Source of the DNA: Paenarthrobacter aurescens
GTDB lineage: Bacteria; Actinomycetota; Actinomycetes; Actinomycetales; Micrococcaceae
NCBI RefSeq assembly: GCF_025421775.1
Contig: NZ_JAOEFX010000007.1
Location: 62,001-126,000 of the forward strand
Reading direction: 5' to 3'
DNA: 64,000 nucleotides
Shown here: in pieces, positions 58,728 to 64,000 of the stretch
How the letters are laid out: the number at the start of each line of letters is the position of its first letter
Position numbering within the stretch: position 1 is the first letter of the stretch
Notes under the pieces: model-generated
What the model was told of the DNA's origin: nothing
Databases searched by the model: none
Seen by the model: only the letters and a program-made list of their open reading frames with translations
Program-made: the position numbers and the translations under genes

Positions 58728-61172
58728 GTGCCAAACGAGAAGGATCAAGCAGGGGCAGCTGTGCAGCACCAAGAGTTGTCGGTGCAGGGGCTTAGCGCGG
58801 CGGACGTTGCCGAAAGGGTGGCCGCGGGACAAAGCAACGCGTTCGTCCAGGACACCAGCCGCAGCGTGTGGAGCATCGTCCGCGCCAACGTCCTCACCCT
58901 GTTCAACGGCATCATCCTGGCCTGCTTCATCGTCCTTTTCGCGATCGGCCGCTGGCAGGATGCCTTGTTCGGCTTCAGCGCCATCGCCAACGCGGTGATC
59001 GGCAGCGTCCAGGAGTACCGGGCCAAACGTGCCCTGGACCGCCTCGCCCTCCTGAACGCCCCGCACGCCAGGGTGATGCGTGACGGCTCCGAGGCCGAAA
59101 TCGACCTGGACGACGTAGTGCTGGACGACACCCTTGTCCTGCGGGCCGGTGACCAGGTGCCCGCCGATGCGCTGGTGGCCGCATCCCGCGGCCTTCAAGT
59201 GGACGAGTCCATGCTCACCGGCGAATCCGATGCCGTGGAAAAGGCCGACGGCGACCGCGTCCTGTCCGGGTCCGTGGTGGTCGCAGGAGAAGGCACCGCA
59301 ATAGTGGACCGGGTGGGCGCGGATTCCTTCGCGAACTCACTCGCGGCCGAGGCCAAGCGGTTCTCCCTGGTGGCTTCGGAACTCCGGTCCTCGATCGACC
59401 GGGTCCTGAAATGGGTCACCTGGTTCGTGGGTCCCGTGGCTTTGTTGGTCCTGAACGCCCAGATGATCGCGCAGGGCGGGTGGGCCGAAGCCTCCGCAAG
59501 TGGCGCCTGGCGGGACGCAGCGACGGCGACCATCGCCTCCGTCGTCGCGATGGTCCCGCTGGGGCTGGTGCTGATGACCAGCATTACCTTCGCCGTGGGC
59601 GCGGTGAAACTCGCCCGCCAGCAAGTGCTGGTGCAGGAGCTTCCGGCCGTCGAGGGACTGGCACGCGTGGACATCATCTGCCTGGACAAGACCGGCACAC
59701 TCACCCAGGGCGACATCGTTTTCGACGCCGCGCATCCCCTGACCACCCGACCCGGATGGGAGTCCGTGCTTTCCTGGTACGGGGTTCAGAAGGATGCCAA
59801 CGCAACGGCCCGGAGCCTCGCCGGTCATTTCACTGAGCCGTCTGGCGCCCCGCTTGACCGGGTGCCCTTCTCCTCGGCCCGCAAATGGAGCGCCGTGGTC
59901 TTCGACGACGGAATGTGGATCCTTGGGGGGCCTGAAATGGTCTTTCCAGCGCGCAACTCCGCCGATCCCGTGCTTCAGCAGCTCTCCACACAGGCCGCCG
60001 AGTTGGCGACCACGGGCCGTCGGACGCTGGTCCTGGCCCACGGCACACCCACGGAGGACGAGACCGTTCCATCAGACGCCGTCCCGGTGGTACTCCTGAC
60101 TTTCAAGGAGAACATCCGTCCCGATGCTGCGGAGACGCTCACGTACTTCGCCGCGCAGGATGTTGACGTCCGGATCATTTCGGGTGATAACCCGCAAACC
60201 GTGGCTGCGATCGCCCGCGAGGTTGGCCTGGATGCACCGCACGGCTTTGATGCCCGCGAGTTGCCGGACGATGACCAGGAATTCCTGGAGGTCATCAACA
60301 ACAACGTGGTTTTTGGCCGGGTGACCCCGGACCAGAAGAAGCGGATCGTGGTGGCGTTGAAGGCGGCCGGCCATACGGTGGCCATGACCGGCGACGGGGT
60401 GAACGACGCCTTGGCCATCAAGGAGGCCGATATCGGTGTCGCCATGAACTCAGGTGCCGCCGCTACCAAGGCTGTGGCCCGTTTGGTGCTCTTGGACGGC
60501 AAGTTCTCACACCTGCCCAGCGTCGTGGCTGAAGGCCGGCAGGTCATCGCCAACATCGAGCGCGTCTCCATGCTGTTCCTCACGAAGACCGCCTACGCTA
60601 CCTTCCTTGCCATCTCCTTCGGCATCCTCCTGCTTCCGTTCCCGTTCCTTCCGCGGCAGCTCTCGGTAACGGACGGCCTGACCATCGGCATTCCGGCGTT
60701 CTTCCTGGCATTGCTGCCCAACGCCCAGCGTTATATTCCGGGTTTCCTGCGGAGGTCACTCACGTTCGCCGTGCCGGCGGGTGTATCCGTGACCCTGGGC
60801 CTTGCCTCCTACGCCCGTCTCGCCGCCAATCTGCAGATTCCGGAAGCCGAGATCAGGACCGGGTCAACCCTCATTCTGGCGATCATCGGGATTTGGATCC
60901 TCGTGGTGCTTTCGCGCCCTGTCACCCGGTTCAAGGGGCTGGTCATCGGCGCCATGATGATCGGGCTCATCCTGGTCTACTCAGTACCGTTCGCCCGCGA
61001 CTTCCTGCAGTTCACGGACCCCACACTCCCAACAGCACTGCTTGTCCTGGGAACCTCTGTGGCCTGCATCGCCCTGATCGAGATCGTCCGGTTCGTCCAC
61101 CGCCGCGTGGCGTACCGGGACGCCCAGGAAGCGCTGCATCACCGGGTCTCAAATCAGCGCGCCTCGAAGTAG
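58728..61172 (+). CDS. P-type ATPase, HAD-IC family, CtpE-like
   Basis: The 814-aa protein has the P-type ATPase order: actuator domain (LQVDESMLTGESDAVEK), membrane helix with MVPLGLVLMTS, phosphorylation site CLDKTGTLTQGD, nucleotide domain, VRIISGDNPQTVAAIAREVG and MTGDGVNDALAIKEADIGVAM, then six C-terminal membrane segments. It resembles mycobacterial CtpE, a calcium-uptake ATPase of the cell envelope. The GTG at 58728 follows an AACGGGGGCATGA site. It stands alone; its 3' end overlaps the convergent small membrane protein gene by 19 bp. Confidence 0.88.
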   Translation: MPNEKDQAGAAVQHQELSVQGLSAADVAERVAAGQSNAFVQDTSRSVWSIVRANVLTLFNGIILACFIVLFAIGRWQDALFGFSAIANAVIGSVQEYRAKRALDRLALLNAPHARVMRDGSEAEIDLDDVVLDDTLVLRAGDQVPADALVAASRGLQVDESMLTGESDAVEKADGDRVLSGSVVVAGEGTAIVDRVGADSFANSLAAEAKRFSLVASELRSSIDRVLKWVTWFVGPVALLVLNAQMIAQGGWAEASASGAWRDAATATIASVVAMVPLGLVLMTSITFAVGAVKLARQQVLVQELPAVEGLARVDIICLDKTGTLTQGDIVFDAAHPLTTRPGWESVLSWYGVQKDANATARSLAGHFTEPSGAPLDRVPFSSARKWSAVVFDDGMWILGGPEMVFPARNSADPVLQQLSTQAAELATTGRRTLVLAHGTPTEDETVPSDAVPVVLLTFKENIRPDAAETLTYFAAQDVDVRIISGDNPQTVAAIAREVGLDAPHGFDARELPDDDQEFLEVINNNVVFGRVTPDQKKRIVVALKAAGHTVAMTGDGVNDALAIKEADIGVAMNSGAAATKAVARLVLLDGKFSHLPSVVAEGRQVIANIERVSMLFLTKTAYATFLAISFGILLLPFPFLPRQLSVTDGLTIGIPAFFLALLPNAQRYIPGFLRRSLTFAVPAGVSVTLGLASYARLAANLQIPEAEIRTGSTLILAIIGIWILVVLSRPVTRFKGLVIGAMMIGLILVYSVPFARDFLQFTDPTLPTALLVLGTSVACIALIEIVRFVHRRVAYRDAQEALHHRVSNQRASK

Positions 61173-61564
61173 CGGCGTCCCCTTCCGAACCACAAGGGAA
61201 CCACCACGGCCACCGTTGCGATGGACTGGGAAATCACGGCCGACCAGTCTCCATCAGCGGCCACAACCAGGTCCAGCACGGCAACGGCCAACCCGAGCAG
61301 CATGACCGCTGTTGCGCCACGGCGGGCAGCCTCGCTTCCCCGCGCTACCCCGGAGGCCAGCCCGATCACCAACAAGCCGAACAGGATCATTCCTGCGCCG
61401 AGCAGAGTAACGGGCAACGCGATGCCACCCGACTGGGCCTCCGGTGTGTAACGCAGGAAAATCGTCAGGATCCCGAGAAGGATTTGGGCGATGCCACCGA
61501 TATACATCAGCACCACCGAGAACGTCACCGCACCGGGCCGTTTAGGGCGATCCCCCGTAGTCAT
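61154..61564 (-). CDS. Small four-helix membrane protein
   Basis: The 136-aa protein has about four membrane segments (VVLMYIGGIAQILLGILTIF; LPVTLLGAGMILFGLLVIGL; TAVMLLGLAVAVLDLVV; IATVAVVVPLWF), like other DUF-type tetraspan proteins of actinobacteria. The ATG at 61564 is preferred over the longer start at 61636, whose extra 24 residues look random. Function unknown. Confidence 0.75.
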   Translation of the reverse strand: MTTGDRPKRPGAVTFSVVLMYIGGIAQILLGILTIFLRYTPEAQSGGIALPVTLLGAGMILFGLLVIGLASGVARGSEAARRGATAVMLLGLAVAVLDLVVAADGDWSAVISQSIATVAVVVPLWFGRGRRYFEAR

Positions 61565-61697
61565 GGTCTGAGCATAGACGAGCCCTCTTCGAGGCCGGCA
61601 CCGGCTCAGCCCGGGATAACAGCTTTTGTCACACAATTAACCGCTCATTCATGCCATTCTTGAGTCCAGTCAACCCGGGGTTCGTAGGGTCGCACCT

Positions 61698-63278
61698 ATG
61701 GAAAACATCTCCCGCAGAACCCTCATCTCAGCCGGTCTCGGGGCTGGACTCGTCGCCGCGTTGCCGCAGACCGCCGTCGCGGTTTCAACAGCGGACGACG
61801 CCGGTCTCCGCACCGATCCGTTCACGCTGGGCATCGCGTCGGGCGAACCGTGGCCCGACGGCTTCGTGATCTGGACGCGCCTGGCGGTGAATCCCGTGGC
61901 CGAAGACGGCCTGGGCAGCATGCCTTCCCGCAACGTCGCCGTCGCCTGGGAAGTCGCAGAAGACCCTGCGATGCGCCGGGTAGTAGCCCGCGGCGTCGAA
62001 CATGCCAGGATCGAAACCGCCCACTCGGTGCACGTCGAACTGAAGGGCCTCCGGCCGGGCCGGGAGTACTTCTACCGTTTCCGCACCGGACGGCACGTAA
62101 GCGAAATTGGCCGGACGCTGACAAGCCCGGCACCCGGCGAGATGCCCGCCGCGCTGGCCATGGCATTCGCCAGCTGCGCCCAGTACGAACACGGCTACTT
62201 CACCGCGTACAAGCGCCTGGCCGAGGACCACCCGGACCTGGTGCTGCACTTGGGCGACTACCTCTACGAATACAAGAAGGACAGCTACGTCATCGGCGGC
62301 GGCAACCCCCGCGATCATGAGGGACCGGAGACAGTCAGACTCGCGGGATACCGCCAGCGTCACGCACAGTACAAGGCCGACGCCGATCTGCAGGCCGCGC
62401 ACGCAATCGCACCGTGGCTGGTTGTCTGGGACGACCACGAGGTGGACAACAACTGGGCGGACGAGATCCCCGAGAACAACGACGCGGGCCAGCTGAACGA
62501 CACCACGGAGCACTTCCGTCAGCGTCGCTCGGCAGCGTTCCAGGCGTACTACGAGAACATGCCCCTGCGAGCGTCCTCGGTCCCTGCCGGGTTCGACATG
62601 AAGATCTACCGCACCATCCAATGGGGCCAGCTGGCCAACTTCCACATGATGGACACCCGTCAGTACCGGGACGACCAGCTCGCAGGTGACGGCTGGCGGA
62701 AGAACGTCGCCGAGCGCCTGGCCGAAAACCGCACCATCACCGGCGCCGAGCAGGAGAAGTGGCTGCTGGACGGCTTCAAGAACTCCACTCAGCGCTGGGA
62801 CATCCTGGGCCAGCAGGTCTTCTTCGCCGAACGGGACCGCGACAAGGCACCGGAGATCGACGACGTCTCCATGGATGGCTGGGACGGTTACGCCGCCTCC
62901 CGCCGCCGCATCACCCAAGGCTGGGTGGACGCCAAGGTGCGCAACGCCGTCGTACTTACCGGCGACGTCCACCGCCACTGGGCCACCGACCTCAAAGTGG
63001 ACTATAAGGACCCGGCAGCAGCGGTGGTCGGCTCGGAGCTGGTGTGCTCCTCCATCACCTCCACCGGCGACGGCACAGGCTCCACCACCGACCCCACCAT
63101 GTCGTGGAACCCGCACCTGAAGTTCTACAACGACAACCGCGGCTACGTGAACACGCGCATCACCAAGGACGCCATGACCGCGGACTTCCGTGTGCTGGAC
63201 TACGTCACCACACCGGGGGCACCGGTCAGCACCAGGAAGTCCTTCACGATCAACGACGGCGTACCGGGGCTCGCCTGA
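61698..63278 (+). CDS. PhoD-type alkaline phosphatase/phosphodiesterase, Tat-exported
   Basis: The 526-aa precursor has a twin-arginine signal (ENISRRTLISAGLGAGLVAA), an N-terminal PhoD domain (GIASGEPWPDGFVIWTRL; LKGLRPGREYFYRFRTG) and the metallophosphatase core: LHLGDYLYEY, WDDHEVDNNWADE, DTRQYRDDQ and LTGDVHRHWATDLK. These hold the Fe/Ca ligands of PhoD. It should release phosphate from phosphoesters outside the cell. No convincing Pho box was seen upstream. It converges on a truncated GMC oxidoreductase across a palindromic repeat. Confidence 0.93.
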   Translation: MENISRRTLISAGLGAGLVAALPQTAVAVSTADDAGLRTDPFTLGIASGEPWPDGFVIWTRLAVNPVAEDGLGSMPSRNVAVAWEVAEDPAMRRVVARGVEHARIETAHSVHVELKGLRPGREYFYRFRTGRHVSEIGRTLTSPAPGEMPAALAMAFASCAQYEHGYFTAYKRLAEDHPDLVLHLGDYLYEYKKDSYVIGGGNPRDHEGPETVRLAGYRQRHAQYKADADLQAAHAIAPWLVVWDDHEVDNNWADEIPENNDAGQLNDTTEHFRQRRSAAFQAYYENMPLRASSVPAGFDMKIYRTIQWGQLANFHMMDTRQYRDDQLAGDGWRKNVAERLAENRTITGAEQEKWLLDGFKNSTQRWDILGQQVFFAERDRDKAPEIDDVSMDGWDGYAASRRRITQGWVDAKVRNAVVLTGDVHRHWATDLKVDYKDPAAAVVGSELVCSSITSTGDGTGSTTDPTMSWNPHLKFYNDNRGYVNTRITKDAMTADFRVLDYVTTPGAPVSTRKSFTINDGVPGLA

Positions 63279-63300
63279 TTCACCAGCGCCTGATTCACCC

Positions 63301-63358
63301 AAGTAGGTGACAGCACGTGCTCCAATGAGCCCTCATTGGGACATGTGCTGTTACCTAT
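63301..63358. repeat. Palindromic repeat copy 3
   Basis: TAGGTGACAGCAC and GTGCTGTTACCTA ends pair around the central GAGCCCTC, with a few mismatches. The same family is found at 28841 and 36608. The right arm holds the stop codon of the truncated GMC oxidoreductase gene (63355-63357). Confidence 0.75.
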
Positions 63359-63510
63359 ATGGGTTGGCCGCCTTGGGATTCAGCGCTGAGGATCAGCTCC
63401 GCCGCTTTCTCGCCGACCATGATGGGCGGAGCGTTCGTGTTGCCGCTCGGCACAAACGGAATGGCGGACGCGTCCGCCACGCGGAGGCCTTCGATTCCGC
63501 GGACCCGAAG
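63355..63510 (-). pseudogene. GMC oxidoreductase, C-terminal fragment
   Basis: The 51-codon open stretch reads [39 protein letters not shown] and a short tail, the highly conserved C-terminal segment of choline dehydrogenase-like GMC oxidoreductases. An in-frame stop (63511-63513) lies directly upstream and nothing of the FAD domain follows, so the gene was cut here. Sequence beyond 63510 is more AT-rich and unrelated. Confidence 0.85.
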
Positions 63511-64000
63511 TCATCCAATTTCGATTCCAGACCAATTAAGCTCCTTGTGTGGCTCATTCCAGTCTGGTCGTAGGTTCCCGAGCCCAGCGCTCGTTACCAC
63601 TAGATAACCTGTCCCAAGGCGTCCTGCGTCGATGTGGTTAAGACCGTGCAAGTCACCAATCACCGTTCTGGATCGTCTTTGGCGAGCTCGAGATCAAGCA
63701 AGATTCGTACGGTCCGGCAAAAGGCTGGCATCTGTTCCTTTTCCTAGAGCAGATACTGAGGGACCTTTGGGCCGTCCTCGGTCTTTGCCACTCGAAATAG
63801 CCGTCGGCCGGACTATCCGGCATTGCCGCTAGAAGAACACCGTTTCCGCAGCTCAAACCCTCGAAGTCGCGTCTTGAAGAGGACCAATGGGGGCTATGGC
63901 TGGGATTGCCGTCAAGGGAACGATCTGCGGATTTTCTCGCCTGCGGGAACTCCCGTTCCATGACGAATCCGATGCATTCGCATGAACGGAACGTTCGTGC
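63511..64000. other. Unassigned sequence beyond the severed gene
   Basis: This 490-bp stretch is richer in A and T than its neighbours and shows no family that I recognise. A minus-strand frame is open from the window edge to 63653 (over 110 codons), rich in serine and arginine, with no recognisable domain or ribosome site; it may be chance or part of a gene continuing outside. It could be the edge of an inserted or rearranged segment. Confidence 0.4.

Noticed and set aside
59550..59580. VPLGLV in place of PEGL in the CtpE-like ATPase as a lost motif
   Set aside because: As I recall, HAD-IC type ATPases of this group vary at this place, so it is probably a family trait rather than a defect.
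61620..61697. Pho box upstream of the PhoD gene
   Set aside because: TTAACCGCTCATTCATG loosely resembles PHO half-sites but the spacing and repeats do not match a PhoP direct repeat.
63632..63832. Small plus-strand open frame of 66 codons
   Set aside because: No ribosome site, no domain, arginine/proline-rich random character.

Overview
The window reads as one high-GC actinobacterial chromosome segment. Gene content (HspR/DnaK operon order with HAIR operators, many sugar ABC importers, Tat-exported enzymes, CtpE-like ATPase, frequent GTG/TTG starts) and protein character fit the Arthrobacter/Paenarthrobacter group. This is recognition from sequence character, not a database match. No tRNA, rRNA, CRISPR array, phage or intact transposase was seen.

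Layout. (1) 1-8048: a heparinase II/III-like gene (cut by the window edge) divergent from carbohydrate module A: 2-hydroxyacid dehydrogenase, ABC lipoprotein, two permeases, YesL-like protein, GH35 beta-galactosidase. (2) 8049-14596: a repeat element, a small lipoprotein, an agmatine deiminase-amidase operon with a divergent TetR gene and a perfect palindromic operator, a maltokinase-cap-like protein and two small membrane proteins sharing a motif. (3) 14607-18865: the dnaK-grpE-dnaJ-hspR operon with two HAIR boxes. (4) 18949-22996: DUF817, MpaB-like oxygenase, TetR and an NAD(P)-epimerase-like gene. (5) 22950-24807: a 1.86 kb insertion bounded by a 37-bp direct repeat in the 3' end of the epimerase gene, carrying a DUF3800 gene and an unrecognised 146-aa gene. 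(6) 24845-28829: PhyH dioxygenase, AraC regulator and a Tat-exported beta-propeller-like protein. (7) 28885-38483: module B: ROK repressor divergent from hydroxyacid dehydrogenase, sulfatase, ABC importer, Gfo/Idh/MocA protein, ROK kinase and NagB, which looks like a pathway for a sulfated amino sugar. (8) 38528-44172: CPBP protease, a decayed reductase and a copper-resistance cluster. (9) 44253-50842: two cytosine-deaminase-like amidohydrolases flanking a polar amino-acid-type ABC importer, opposite an ornithine-cyclodeaminase-like gene, with three GntR-like operator sites between them. (10) 50865-58638: module C: a DeoR-HTH/LacI-sensor hybrid regulator, a second Tat beta-propeller paralogue, ABC importer and a third hydroxyacid dehydrogenase. 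(11) 58728-64000: CtpE-like P-type ATPase, small membrane protein, PhoD-type phosphatase, a repeat, and the severed C-terminus of a GMC oxidoreductase.

How it fits together. Modules A, B and C each pair a CUT1-type sugar importer with a hydroxyacid dehydrogenase of one unusual subfamily (GxSRxG in place of GxGxxG). A TGTTYGAA box recurs upstream of the hybrid regulator, both beta-propeller genes and the module C importer, with a weaker form at module A. This suggests a distributed regulon built on secreted beta-propeller, importer and dehydrogenase. The other notable items are the DUF3800 island and a three-copy palindromic repeat that overlaps the stop codons of the genes it adjoins.
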